From: Sneathiella sp. P13V-1
GTDB taxonomy: Bacteria > Pseudomonadota > Alphaproteobacteria > Sneathiellales > Sneathiellaceae
Length of the DNA stretch: 64,000 nucleotides
Direction of reading: 5' to 3'
Assembly (NCBI RefSeq): GCF_015143595.1
Contig: NZ_WYEU01000002.1
Span: 434,001-498,000, forward strand
The position numbers and the translations under genes are program-made. The stretch's first letter is position 1. Each line of letters begins with the position of its first letter. The notes under the pieces were generated by a model. It ran no database searches. It was given only the letters and a program-made list of their open reading frames with translations, and was not told the origin of the DNA. This document shows, one piece after another, positions 29,309-38,261 of the stretch.

Positions 29309-30562
29309 TTAGGATGGCAGGATCAGGTGGTGGCGTTTCTTGCCAGCGGATAACTTGATCCGGCCTGTTTCATTTACATCTGCAGATGTCAGAACCAGTT
29401 TTTCATCACTGATTTTCTCATCATTGAGACGTGCTCCGCCTCCTTTGATCAGTTTGCGTGCTTCTGAACTGGATGGGCTAAGACCAACACGATTGAACAG
29501 AGCAAAAGCAGGGATGCCTTCATCAAGTTCGGCCTTTGGAATTTCTGTTGTTGGCAAGCTTTCAGCCGTTTCACCCATTTCAAACGTCCGGCGCGCTGTC
29601 TCGGCAGCTTCTTCTGCGGCGGCATCGCCATGGGCAAGGCGGGTACATTCGTTGGCGAGCACCTTTTTGGCCTCGTTAAGCTCAGCACCTTGCATTTTTT
29701 CAAGCTTGGCGATTTCATCCAAGGGAAGCTCAGTAAACAGACGTAGGAAACGACCCACATCTGCGTCTTCCGTGTTGCGCCAGAATTGCCAGTAGTCATA
29801 AGGCGACAACATGTCTTCGTTTAGCCAAATCGCACCAGCCGCAGTTTTACCCATCTTCGCACCGGAAGATGTGGTGAGCAGCGGTGTGGTTAGGCCAAAC
29901 AGATTGAAGCTGTTTGTACGGCGACCAAGTTCAGTGCCGTTCACAATATTGCCCCACTGATCAGAACCACCGATTTGCAAATCACAATTGAAACGCTTTT
30001 TAAGTTCCACAAAATCGTAAGCTTGAAGGATCATGTAGTTGAACTCAAGGAAGGAAAGAGACTGTTCCCTTTCCAGGCGCAATTTCACGCTATCAAAAGT
30101 CAACATGCGATTGATGGAGAAATGACGACCATAGTCGCGAAGGAAACGAATATATCCAAGTTCGCTGAGCCAATCGTCATTATTGACCATCACTGCGTCA
30201 GTGGGACCGTCACCAAAAGTCAGGAATTTCTCAAACACTTTTTTGATGCCATCCATATTTTCCTGGATGATTTCGTCAGTGATTACAGGACGGCTTTCAT
30301 CCTTACCGGATGGATCGCCAACTTTTGTGGTGCCACCGCCCATCAGGACAATCGGTTTGTGACCTGCCTGCTGCATACGGCGCAGGATCATGATCTGCAT
30401 CAGACTACCAACATGAAGACTGCGGGCGGTACAGTCAAAGCCGATATACGCTGTGACTGGCCTGTCAGCAAATGCAGCATCCAGTGCTTCCAGATCTGTA
30501 CATTGATGCATGTATCCCCGATCGCGGAAGGTTTTCATAAATTCAGAGCGTAGTTCGGTCAT
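29309..30562 (-). CDS. tyrS: Tyrosyl-tRNA synthetase
   Basis: Class I synthetase that charges tRNA-Tyr. The HIGH-like motif is HVGSL and the KMSKS-like loop is [16 protein letters not shown] marks the tyrosine pocket. An S4 RNA-binding domain ends the protein ([17 protein letters not shown]). ATG 30562 (MTELRSEFM) gives 417 aa, normal for the family; the 18-codon upstream extension has no homology-like sequence. It is divergent from anmK. Confidence 0.96.
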   Translation of the reverse strand: MTELRSEFMKTFRDRGYMHQCTDLEALDAAFADRPVTAYIGFDCTARSLHVGSLMQIMILRRMQQAGHKPIVLMGGGTTKVGDPSGKDESRPVITDEIIQENMDGIKKVFEKFLTFGDGPTDAVMVNNDDWLSELGYIRFLRDYGRHFSINRMLTFDSVKLRLEREQSLSFLEFNYMILQAYDFVELKKRFNCDLQIGGSDQWGNIVNGTELGRRTNSFNLFGLTTPLLTTSSGAKMGKTAAGAIWLNEDMLSPYDYWQFWRNTEDADVGRFLRLFTELPLDEIAKLEKMQGAELNEAKKVLANECTRLAHGDAAAEEAAETARRTFEMGETAESLPTTEIPKAELDEGIPAFALFNRVGLSPSSSEARKLIKGGGARLNDEKISDEKLVLTSADVNETGRIKLSAGKKRHHLILPS

Positions 30563-30669
30563 TTTAACTGTGTTATCTTTTCTGTTAGTTAGAAAAATAG
30601 AGTAGTGCTGTACCACATTCTGATTTGAATTTAAAAGCCTGCTTTGGGGTTTTACGGGGATTTTTGCGA

Positions 30670-31749
30670 ATGAATGATACCAATCGTGCTTATTGGGCCA
30701 TCGGATTGATGAGCGGAACCTCGATGGATGGCATTGATGCCGCGTTAATTAAAACAGATGGTGAGCGGGTGCTAGAACTAGGGCCGGCTTATTCAAAAAG
30801 CTATGCCGACGGCTTTCGAAGGGAATTCCAGAAGTTCTTGGGAAAGAAAGAGGCCCCCTCTGAGATCATCAATGCATTTACTGATTTAAACATTGAAGCT
30901 GTCAGGGCAGTTGTTGATAAATCAAACCTGAATATGAGCGACATCAAAGTGATCGGTTTCCACGGCCAGACGTTGTTTCACGATCCGTCAAACGGAATAA
31001 CAGTTCAGGTCGGGGATGGGCAGCGGATCGCTGATGCGGTGGGAGTGGATGTAGTGGATGATTTCAGATCTGCGGATGTTGAGGCTGGCGGGGAAGGGGC
31101 GCCTTTTGCGCCAATTTATCATAAAGCCCTCTCTAATGATTTGGAAAAGCCGTTGGCGGTACTCAACTTGGGTGGTGTTGGTAATGTCACATATCTAAAC
31201 GGTCGGGACATCCTTGCCTTCGATACAGGGCCTGCAAGCGCCATGATTGATGATTGGGTTTTTCAAAATACAGGGGAGAAGTTCGATCAGGATGGTGAAT
31301 TGGCGAGATCTGGAAGAGTTGATCAATCCATTTTGAAGGCTTACCTTGCACACCCATATTTTCAGCAAAAACCGCCTAAAAGCCTGGATAGAAATGACTT
31401 TGATTTGAGTTTAGTTGAAGGACTGTCTTCAGAGGATGGGGCTGCTACGCTAACAGCTTTTACCGTCGCGTCAGTGGTTATGTCGCTTGATCATATGCCT
31501 TCTGTGCCGCGCAAATGGCTGGTGACAGGTGGTGGGCGTCACAACGGATATATTATGGAATGTCTATCAGAGCAACTGAACGTACCTGTTGAGCCTGTTG
31601 AAGCTGAAGGGTGGCGTGGTGATGAGTTGGAGGCAGAAGCGTTCGCATTTCTCGCCGTACGATCCCTGCTTGGGATGCCGTTAAGTTTCCCTGGAACCAC
31701 AGGCGTACCAGCCCCGCAAGTCGGCGGCAAACTAAATCGTGCTGCGTGA
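30670..31749 (+). CDS. anmK: Anhydro-N-acetylmuramic acid kinase
   Basis: Phosphorylates and opens 1,6-anhydro-MurNAc from peptidoglycan turnover, feeding the recycling route. The ASKHA-fold motifs [15 protein letters not shown] at the N-terminus, [11 protein letters not shown] and [11 protein letters not shown] are present. ATG 30670 gives 359 aa, in line with the family; a start 15 codons earlier is unsupported. Divergent to tyrS and convergent with the kinase gene (6-bp gap). Confidence 0.95.
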   Translation: MNDTNRAYWAIGLMSGTSMDGIDAALIKTDGERVLELGPAYSKSYADGFRREFQKFLGKKEAPSEIINAFTDLNIEAVRAVVDKSNLNMSDIKVIGFHGQTLFHDPSNGITVQVGDGQRIADAVGVDVVDDFRSADVEAGGEGAPFAPIYHKALSNDLEKPLAVLNLGGVGNVTYLNGRDILAFDTGPASAMIDDWVFQNTGEKFDQDGELARSGRVDQSILKAYLAHPYFQQKPPKSLDRNDFDLSLVEGLSSEDGAATLTAFTVASVVMSLDHMPSVPRKWLVTGGGRHNGYIMECLSEQLNVPVEPVEAEGWRGDELEAEAFAFLAVRSLLGMPLSFPGTTGVPAPQVGGKLNRAA

Positions 31750-31755
31750 GACTAC

Positions 31756-33435
31756 TCAGTGATCAAGCTGGGTGCGAACCTTCTCAGCAAGCTGGCTTAA
31801 CGTGTAAGGTTTGTTGAGCATTTCAGTCATCAAATCAGCGAGTGCCGTTTCCTGATCTTTGGTGAGAAGTTCTTGTGAGCGGGTATAGCCGCTTGTCAGA
31901 AGAATTTTAGCTTGAGGATAGTGGTGCCTGATTTTTTCAGCCAGTTGGAAGCCATTTAACTCGCCAGGCATCACGATATCGGTGAACACCAAATCAATGT
32001 CAGGGTTCTCGCTCAAGATCTCCAGGGCCTTAATGGCGTTGGCAGCTGTGAATGTCTGATATCCAAGATTGGACAATTTGTCATTTGCGATATCCAGCAG
32101 ATGAACTTCATCATCGACAAGCAGAATTTTTTCAGAACCAGAAGGAGATGTTTTCTTGACTGAGGTAGATTCAACCTTCACTTTGCACTCAGTTTCGGCC
32201 ACGGGAAAATAGAGAATGAATTTTGTGCCGCTACCGGGAGCGGACTCAACTTCCAAATGCCCATCTGAACGTTTCACAAAGCCGAAGACCATACTCAAGC
32301 CAAGTCCAGTTCCCTTACCGCTACTTTTAGTCGTGAAAAAGGGCTCGAAAATCCTGTCACGGATATCTTCCTGCATTCCATCTCCGGTATCCTCAACAGT
32401 AACCGCGATATAGTCGCCAGGTGTCAAATTTGGATGGAAAGCGCAGTAATCGTCACCTAATATAACATTTTCAGATCTGATGGAGAGGCAGCCTCCGTCT
32501 GGCATTGCATCATGGGCGTTAATGCTGAGATTAATCAACGCGTCTTCAAACTCCCCCGGATCCAAGTTGGCTGATTTTAAGTCTTCTGCCAGATCAAGTT
32601 TGAGATCAACTGAGGCGGTGATGGATTTTGAAATGAGATCGCTTGTTTCGTTAATAAGAAGGTTCGGGTTGATAACGATATTGCCGCCAGCATGACGGCT
32701 GGAGAAGCTTAGCAGTTTTTTGGTAATGTTGACGCCACGTTTGGTTCCATGTAGCGCAGATTGTAAAAGGCGATGTAGGTTTTCATATTTGTTTGGAAGC
32801 TGCTCTTCCAGAAGCTCCAGATTCCCTTGAATAATGGCTAGTAGGTTGTTGAAGTCATGAGCAATACCGCCTGTAAGCTGTCCAACGGCTTCCATTTTTT
32901 GGGTGCGTTGAAGGTTCTTGTCAATTTTCTTGTTCTCGGTAATGTCCATGCCAGAGAAGAAAAGAAGACGCTGACCATTTATGTGGAGAACTTCTGCATT
33001 TAGAATAAAATCACGAACCTCCCCGGATCGCATCACAGATTGCGTTTCGTAGTTGCGCAAACGGCCATGCTTGCTGATGTCGTTGATGAGTTTTTCACGT
33101 AGTTCTGGCCCGCCCCAGATATTTAGCTCGTCGGCGGTTCTGCCGATTGCTTCTTCTCTCGTGTAGCCGCGGGTTTTGACCCAAGTCTCATTTACATCTA
33201 GGAATCGCCCTGAATCTAACTCTGAAACCGAGGCAAGTTGAGCATTCGAGTAGAAGGCAGCTGTTGCCAATTCCTGAGTGTAAGCAAAGTCTTTATCGAA
33301 TTGATCCAGCTGCTGTTCAGCGACAGCTAATCTCATCTTGAGGTTCGCAACTTCTGCTTCAAGTTCTTCGGTGCTTTTTTCCTGCAAACGGGGAGTCTGC
33401 AGTTCAGCCTGATTTAAGGAGTTCTTTTCGTCCAT
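31756..33435 (-). CDS. Soluble hybrid histidine kinase (PAS-HisKA-HATPase-receiver)
   Basis: Sensor kinase without membrane segments, so it senses a cytosolic signal. Order: coiled coil (about 18-50), PAS domain (about 60-170), HisKA with phospho-acceptor His193 in GGIAHDFNNLL, HATPase (N box INLSINAHDAM, G boxes VEDTGDGM and GKGTGLGLSMV) and a C-terminal receiver with acidic pair VDDE and acceptor Asp486. GGIAHDFNNLL is the HWE/PAS-hybrid type H-box. No partner regulator gene is adjacent. Confidence 0.93.
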   Translation of the reverse strand: MDEKNSLNQAELQTPRLQEKSTEELEAEVANLKMRLAVAEQQLDQFDKDFAYTQELATAAFYSNAQLASVSELDSGRFLDVNETWVKTRGYTREEAIGRTADELNIWGGPELREKLINDISKHGRLRNYETQSVMRSGEVRDFILNAEVLHINGQRLLFFSGMDITENKKIDKNLQRTQKMEAVGQLTGGIAHDFNNLLAIIQGNLELLEEQLPNKYENLHRLLQSALHGTKRGVNITKKLLSFSSRHAGGNIVINPNLLINETSDLISKSITASVDLKLDLAEDLKSANLDPGEFEDALINLSINAHDAMPDGGCLSIRSENVILGDDYCAFHPNLTPGDYIAVTVEDTGDGMQEDIRDRIFEPFFTTKSSGKGTGLGLSMVFGFVKRSDGHLEVESAPGSGTKFILYFPVAETECKVKVESTSVKKTSPSGSEKILLVDDEVHLLDIANDKLSNLGYQTFTAANAIKALEILSENPDIDLVFTDIVMPGELNGFQLAEKIRHHYPQAKILLTSGYTRSQELLTKDQETALADLMTEMLNKPYTLSQLAEKVRTQLDH

Positions 33436-33514
33436 AGTTGACTATTTAGTTAGAGAAAATAAACATAGGGTTAACTATAGTCATATAGACGAGAAAACTA
33501 ATATATGTAGTGAA

Positions 33515-33551
33515 CAAAAAAAAAGCCGCTGAAGCTCTGACAGCGGCTTTT
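33515..33551 (-). terminator. Rho-independent terminator of the alpha/beta hydrolase gene
   Basis: An 11-bp stem AAAAGCCGCTG (33521-33531) / CAGCGGCTTTT (33541-33551) is followed, on the - strand, by a run of nine T. It lies 20 bp past the hydrolase stop and separates that gene from the hybrid kinase. Confidence 0.9.
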
Positions 33552-33571
33552 GAACTTGGTGCTTTAGACCT

Positions 33572-34228
33572 TCATTCTTGGTCTTCTTTACCCAATAACC
33601 TCATATTCAGGTAGTCATCAACTGAAGACATGAGGTTCTGTAATGTTTCTTGGAAGAAGTGGTCTGCGCCAGTTACTTCACTATGATGGATCGTAATACC
33701 CTTTTGCGCCTGCAATTTTTCAACCAGTTTCAAAACATCTTTTTGAGGTACTTGAATATCACGAGTGCCATTAATGATGATGCCGGAAGAGGGGCACGGT
33801 GCCAGGAACGAGAAATCATACATGTTGGCCGGTGGTGCAACGGAAATAAATCCTTCGATTTCAGGACGGCGCATCAGAAGCTGCATGGCGATCCAGGCAC
33901 CAAAGGAGAAACCTGCGACCCAAACAGGGCCGGCATTTGGATTATGTGTCTGCATCCAGTCCAGTGCAGCCGCCGCATCGGACAGCTCACCAATTCCCTG
34001 ATCATAATCACCTTGGCTTCGGCCAACGCCACGGAAGTTAAAGCGTAATACTGAAAAGCCGCGTTCTTTGAAATTGGTGAACAGGTTGAAAACAACCTTG
34101 TTGTTCATTGTGCCCCCATATTGTGGGTGAGGGTGCAGGATCAAAGCAAGTGGCGCGTTCGCCTCTGCGGAATGGTGATAGCGGCCTTCAAGGCGACCTT
34201 CAGGTCCATTAAAAATTACGTCTGGCAT
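33572..34228 (-). CDS. Alpha/beta hydrolase (dienelactone hydrolase-like, CocE/YfcH-type)
   Basis: Serine hydrolase fold of unknown substrate. It shows HPHPQYGG near the N-terminus, the GRSQGDYD loop, the nucleophile elbow GFSFG, and a late histidine in GADHFF. This is the conserved 'HPHP' subgroup common in alphaproteobacteria. ATG 34228 (MPDVIFNGPEG) has a GGA site seven bases upstream; the 22-residue longer frame is Lys/Cys rich and unlike the family. 218 aa. Confidence 0.88.
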   Translation of the reverse strand: MPDVIFNGPEGRLEGRYHHSAEANAPLALILHPHPQYGGTMNNKVVFNLFTNFKERGFSVLRFNFRGVGRSQGDYDQGIGELSDAAAALDWMQTHNPNAGPVWVAGFSFGAWIAMQLLMRRPEIEGFISVAPPANMYDFSFLAPCPSSGIIINGTRDIQVPQKDVLKLVEKLQAQKGITIHHSEVTGADHFFQETLQNLMSSVDDYLNMRLLGKEDQE

Positions 34229-34360
34229 ATAGGTCCAAGTTCCTATTGGTTTAGTTTTTGTCCTTTTGCCACATTCACAGCGCGATTTCATCATCTATCA
34301 CGCAAATGTGATGCAGGTCATACATAGCCTGTTCAAGTGCTCCGCCACAAGGGCGTTTCC

Positions 34361-34388
34361 TTGACAGCACTGCCGCAGTCCTTATATC
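34361..34388 (+). promoter_or_regulatory. Candidate sigma70 promoter of cysE
   Basis: A perfect TTGACA (34361-34366), a 16-bp spacer and TATATC (34383-34388) lie 75 bp before the cysE start, in the 234-bp gap between divergent genes. An ACTG-CCG-CAGT palindrome sits in the spacer. No other gene or RNA was seen in the gap. Confidence 0.6.
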
Positions 34389-34462
34389 ACAAGAATACGG
34401 GCGCGTTGTAACCTGTTGTGCATTAGGCTATAAGGGCCGCACAATACAGAAGGAATGGGCAT

Positions 34463-35227
34463 ATGTTCAAGCATATAAGCGATGATATCGCCGCGGTTAT
34501 CGAAAGAGATCCCGCCGCGCGCTCCAGAATTGAAGTTATTCTTCTTTATTCTGGGTTCCACGCGGTCATGTTTCATCGGTTTGCCCATGCCTGTTACAAA
34601 CGCGGATGGTTCTTTCTTGCAAAATTGATTTCTCAGTTCAGTCGATTTATCACCGGTATTGAAATTCATCCGGGTGCGAAAATCGGCCGCCGTCTTTTCA
34701 TTGATCATGGTATGGGTGTCGTCATCGGGGAGACCGCAGAAATCGGCGATAATGTAACTCTTTATCATGATGTGACATTAGGTGGTGTGGCACCGTCAAT
34801 TGACAGTGATAAACAGCGCGATGTGAAGCGTCATCCGACCCTATGCGATAATGTTATTGTTGGATCAGGCGCGCAAGTACTGGGTCCTATTACTGTTGGC
34901 CGTTGCGCGCGCGTCGGTGCGAATTCGGTTGTTGTGAAAGATGTTCCTGAACGTGTGACCGTGGTGGGTAGCCCCGCCCGGGCCGCAAAATCAGGTGCGA
35001 ATAATGGCACCGAAGCAAGATTCGCAGCCTATGGTATTGGTGCTGAAGAATTGCAGGATCCAGTTTTCAAGGTGATGGATGGTCTTCTTGATAAGGTTCA
35101 GTCTTTGTCAATGAGGGTTGAAGAGCTCGAAAAAGAACTGGAAAATGAACGTCGTGGTCCGGTTATGTTGACGTCAGAAGATATCGAAATTGATATCAAG
35201 CTGAAAAGCGACGACCCCAAAGCCTAA
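34463..35227 (+). CDS. cysE: Serine O-acetyltransferase CysE
   Basis: Makes O-acetylserine from serine and acetyl-CoA, the first committed step to cysteine; the product is used by CysK (coded at 53.7 kb). An N-terminal helical domain is followed by left-handed beta-helix repeats with [24 protein letters not shown] and [13 protein letters not shown], then a C-terminal charged tail of about 60 residues. 254 aa. The ATG has a good AGAAGGA site. A terminator separates it from the cysteine desulfurase gene. Confidence 0.95.
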   Translation: MFKHISDDIAAVIERDPAARSRIEVILLYSGFHAVMFHRFAHACYKRGWFFLAKLISQFSRFITGIEIHPGAKIGRRLFIDHGMGVVIGETAEIGDNVTLYHDVTLGGVAPSIDSDKQRDVKRHPTLCDNVIVGSGAQVLGPITVGRCARVGANSVVVKDVPERVTVVGSPARAAKSGANNGTEARFAAYGIGAEELQDPVFKVMDGLLDKVQSLSMRVEELEKELENERRGPVMLTSEDIEIDIKLKSDDPKA

Positions 35228-35251
35228 ATTTTATCCAATCAGTCGAACGAA

Positions 35252-35287
35252 ATGCCTTGTCGGAACTTCTGGCAAGGCATATTTTTT
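35252..35287 (+). terminator. Terminator between cysE and the cysteine desulfurase gene
   Basis: ATGCCTTG (35252-35259) pairs perfectly with CAAGGCAT (35273-35280) around a 13-base loop, then A and six T follow. The 3' arm holds the only ribosome-site-like AAGG of the next gene, and the T-run touches its first possible start codon. Confidence 0.8.
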
Positions 35288-36395
35288 GCCCATGCAGCAA
35301 CAGGTATATCTAGATTATAACGCGACCTGCCCAATACGGGATGAGGTGATCACTTTCATGACGGAAATCATGAAGGAAGGGGGTAATCCTTCTTCTGTTC
35401 ATGCGTCCGGCAGAAAAGCACGAAACCGCGTTGAAAATGCGCGTCGTCAAGTGGCCGCATTGGCAGGTGCCAAACCGCAAGAGGTTATTTTCACTTCTGG
35501 CGGAACCGAAGCCAACAACATGGTGCTTAACGGGTTTCCTGATAGGGAGGCGATCATCAGTGCAGGAGAACACGACTCTCTTAGAAGTGTAGAAGGTGCC
35601 AAAACGATCCCCTTGGATAAAGCCGGTTTGGTTGACTTAGAAGCCTTAAAACATATTTTGGGGGACTTACAACGTCCCGCACTTGTTAGCGTGATGCTGG
35701 CCAATAACGAAACAGGTGTTTTGCAGAATATCTCTGAAATTGCTGAACTTGTTCATGAATATGGTGTTTTGTTGCACACCGACGCAATCCAGGCGCTTGG
35801 GAAAATTACATTTAATTTCAAAGATCTAGGTGCTGATCTTATGAGCCTCTCCAGCCACAAAATTGGTGGTCCACAAGGGATGGGCGCGCTTGTGGTGCGC
35901 GATGGTGTGGTGATCAAAACCCTCCAAAAAGGCGGTGGACAGGAACAGGGGCGCCGAGGCGGGACTGAAAATGTTGCTGGTATAGCGGGGTTCGGACTTG
36001 CTGCAGAGCAGGCAGAGGCAGAACTTTCCGAATATGCCCGGCTTTCGAAGATCCGGGATAAAATGGAAGCAGATATTGAGGCCATTACGGAAACCGAGGT
36101 TTTTGGAAAAGGCGCAAGCCGTCTGCCAAATACGAGCTGCATCCGAATGCCAGGCGTGCCTTCAGAACTTCAGGTAATGACATTTGATCTGAACGGTTTT
36201 GCCGTGAGTGCAGGATCAGCCTGTTCCAGCGGTAAGGTCAAAGCCAGTCATGTTTTAACCGCTATGGGATACGATGATATCACCGCATCCCAATCGCTGC
36301 GGGTAAGCATGGGGCGGCACACAACACAAGAAGATGCAGATAGATTTGTTCTGGCGTGGAAAAATCTATATGAAAGAAAAGGGGCGGGTCGGTAG
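35286..36395 (+). CDS. Cysteine desulfurase (class V aminotransferase, NifS/IscS-like)
   Basis: PLP enzyme that removes sulfur from cysteine for Fe-S cluster and thio-cofactor synthesis. The N-terminus VYLDYNATCP, the PLP lysine in LSSHKIGGPQG and the persulfide Cys313 in SAGSACSSGKV are intact. The start is TTG 35286 or ATG 35292; AAGG lies eight bases before the TTG but inside the terminator stem upstream. No IscU or IscR gene is next to it; a ferredoxin gene is, 39 bp on. About 369 aa. Confidence 0.93.
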   Translation: MPMQQQVYLDYNATCPIRDEVITFMTEIMKEGGNPSSVHASGRKARNRVENARRQVAALAGAKPQEVIFTSGGTEANNMVLNGFPDREAIISAGEHDSLRSVEGAKTIPLDKAGLVDLEALKHILGDLQRPALVSVMLANNETGVLQNISEIAELVHEYGVLLHTDAIQALGKITFNFKDLGADLMSLSSHKIGGPQGMGALVVRDGVVIKTLQKGGGQEQGRRGGTENVAGIAGFGLAAEQAEAELSEYARLSKIRDKMEADIEAITETEVFGKGASRLPNTSCIRMPGVPSELQVMTFDLNGFAVSAGSACSSGKVKASHVLTAMGYDDITASQSLRVSMGRHTTQEDADRFVLAWKNLYERKGAGR

Positions 36396-36434
36396 ACTTG
36401 TCTAAAGTTGATCTAAAGTAGGGATCCAAAACCA

Positions 36435-36764
36435 GTGTCAAAAATGACCTTTATCAAACCTGATGGAACTCGGGTCGAAGTAGATGCGCCACTTGGCAAA
36501 ACCATCCTTGATATCGCGCAGCAAAATGGGCTGGAGCTTGAAGGCGCGTGTGAGGGAAGCCTTGCCTGTTCAACATGTCACATCATTGTGGATGAGGAAG
36601 ATTTTGAACGGCTTCCGGACGCTTCGGACGATGAAGAAGATATGCTGGACTTGGCCTACGGTTTGACACCGACCTCTCGTCTTGGATGCCAGGTCGTGAT
36701 GACGGAGGAGCTTGAAGATTTGATTGTCTCCCTCCCATCCGGATTTAACAATCAACTGTTTTAA
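36435..36764 (+). CDS. Adrenodoxin-type [2Fe-2S] ferredoxin
   Basis: Electron carrier with a single 2Fe-2S cluster held by Cys39, Cys45, Cys48 and Cys85 (C-x5-C-x2-C-x36-C), the adrenodoxin/Isc ferredoxin pattern. 109 aa, very acidic. I use GTG 36435 (MSKMTFIKPDG); ATG 36444 is possible. Its position behind a cysteine desulfurase suggests use in cluster assembly. The adrenodoxin-reductase-like enzyme coded at 38262-39575 is a plausible electron donor. Confidence 0.93.
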   Translation: MSKMTFIKPDGTRVEVDAPLGKTILDIAQQNGLELEGACEGSLACSTCHIIVDEEDFERLPDASDDEEDMLDLAYGLTPTSRLGCQVVMTEELEDLIVSLPSGFNNQLF

Positions 36765-36772
36765 TTGATAAA

Positions 36773-37441
36773 ATGACGTTTTTTGATCGACTGAAAGACC
36801 AGAATAAAGATGTCTGGCACGCTTATACGCATCATGAATTTGTGTCGGGGATGCAAAATGGTACTCTTCCCGAAGACGCGTTCAAATATTATCTTAAGCA
36901 GGATTATGTATTTCTGATCCACTTTGCGAGGGCCTATGCGCTTGCAGCCTATAAAGCAGATAATCTGGAGGATATGAGGGCTGCAACTCAAACAGTGCTA
37001 GGTTTGATTGACACGGAAATGCAACTGCATGTGGAGTATTGCAAAGGCTGGGGGATCAGCGAGGTGGATATGCAAAACATGCCAGAAGCCCCGGAGAATA
37101 TGGCCTACACGCGCTATGTATTGGAGAAAGGCGTGTCAGGGGATATTTTGGACCTATACGTCGCGCTGGCTCCGTGCGTTATCGGGTATGGTGAGATAGG
37201 AGAACGCTTGAAATCCTCCATAGATACTGTTCTTGACAATAATCCATATCTTCCGTGGATAGACATGTATAGCGGTCAGGAATATGGTGAAGTTCTGGAA
37301 GGAGCCATAGAGCAACTACAGAAAATAGCAGATAACCGTCTGACAGAGGCGCGCTTTGAAGATCTATCCAAAACCTTCCGTCAGGCAACCCAGTTGGAGA
37401 TCAATTTCTGGCAGATGGGACTGGATCACATTTCCCAATGA
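36773..37441 (+). CDS. tenA: TenA family aminopyrimidine aminohydrolase/thiaminase II
   Basis: Salvages the pyrimidine part of thiamine, or cleaves thiamine. All-helical TenA fold with the active-site cysteine at position 135 (LAPCVIGYGEIG), the same number as in the Bacillus protein, and a late Glu in LEINFWQMGLDH. 222 aa is typical. It starts 8 bp after the ferredoxin gene, so it is co-transcribed with Fe-S genes; no thiamine riboswitch lies in front of it. Confidence 0.93.
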   Translation: MTFFDRLKDQNKDVWHAYTHHEFVSGMQNGTLPEDAFKYYLKQDYVFLIHFARAYALAAYKADNLEDMRAATQTVLGLIDTEMQLHVEYCKGWGISEVDMQNMPEAPENMAYTRYVLEKGVSGDILDLYVALAPCVIGYGEIGERLKSSIDTVLDNNPYLPWIDMYSGQEYGEVLEGAIEQLQKIADNRLTEARFEDLSKTFRQATQLEINFWQMGLDHISQ

Positions 37442-37445
37442 GCCT

Positions 37446-38255
37446 TTAGAAATCCAAGGGTCCGTCAAGTTCCCATAAAATATCAAAGGGTGCCGTAAAG
37501 GCGCTATGTGTTGTGATGCGGCTTTGCCCATCCCAAAGATGCAGCTGGATTTCTGCAGGCTCGTTGGTCGTTGCAAGCCTTGTGTCCTTTTCAAGATGCA
37601 TGAGAACTTTGTGAGATGTCGAAGGGCATACTGTCGTTATCTTTCCGCCAAATCGGGAAGTAATATTTCTGTGGAGGTGCCCGCAGAAGATCTGAACAAT
37701 ATGGTCGTGTTTCTCGATAATTTCTTCAAAAGGTTCTGGATCTTTTAGGCCCATAATATCCATCGCCTCAATTCCGGTTTTGAAGGGTGGGTGATGCATG
37801 AATATCAGAGCAGGCGTAGTTGTGTCTTCGGAAAGAGTTTCATCCAACCACTTGAGACGTTCTTCGCAGAGAGTGCCATTTGGTGATTTTGGAATATAGG
37901 TATCCAGCATTATCAGGCGCACACCACCCAGATCCACGGCATATTGAACGAACCCGTCCTCAGGCAGGTAATCTTGATCTTTAAACTCTTCAAGAAACAC
38001 TTCCCGGTGGTCATGGTTGCCAATGCCCAGATACAAAGGAATCTCGGATTTCGAAACAATGTTTTTGAAAACCTTATATTCGGTAGCGAGTCCATTGTTC
38101 ACAAGGTCACCTGACATGACGGCGCAAACAGGACGGGGACGTATCGAATTGAGTTTTTCAATGGAAAGAGCGAGCTTTCCAGCGGTGTCGTACAATTCCT
38201 GAAACTTATCATCCGATTCTGCAATGTGAGGGTCACTCAATTGGGCAATGATCAT
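37446..38255 (-). CDS. Class III cyclic nucleotide/metallo-phosphodiesterase (CpdA-like)
   Basis: Calcineurin-like phosphoesterase with two metals. All family motifs are present in order: DPHI (D-x-H), GDLVNNG, GNHD, HHPPF and GHLHR. This set and the 269-aa length resemble CpdA, the 3',5'-cAMP phosphodiesterase, but other substrates are possible. It is 6 bp downstream of the ferredoxin reductase gene. Confidence 0.9.
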   Translation of the reverse strand: MIIAQLSDPHIAESDDKFQELYDTAGKLALSIEKLNSIRPRPVCAVMSGDLVNNGLATEYKVFKNIVSKSEIPLYLGIGNHDHREVFLEEFKDQDYLPEDGFVQYAVDLGGVRLIMLDTYIPKSPNGTLCEERLKWLDETLSEDTTTPALIFMHHPPFKTGIEAMDIMGLKDPEPFEEIIEKHDHIVQIFCGHLHRNITSRFGGKITTVCPSTSHKVLMHLEKDTRLATTNEPAEIQLHLWDGQSRITTHSAFTAPFDILWELDGPLDF

Positions 38256-38261
38256 TACTGT

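Noticed and set aside
29340-30553. Long + strand frames opposite tyrS (151 and 192 codons)
   Set aside because: Both are shadows of tyrS; no start signal or domain is visible.
36765-36772. Thiamine riboswitch before tenA
   Set aside because: Only 8 bp separate tenA from the ferredoxin gene; there is no room and no motif.
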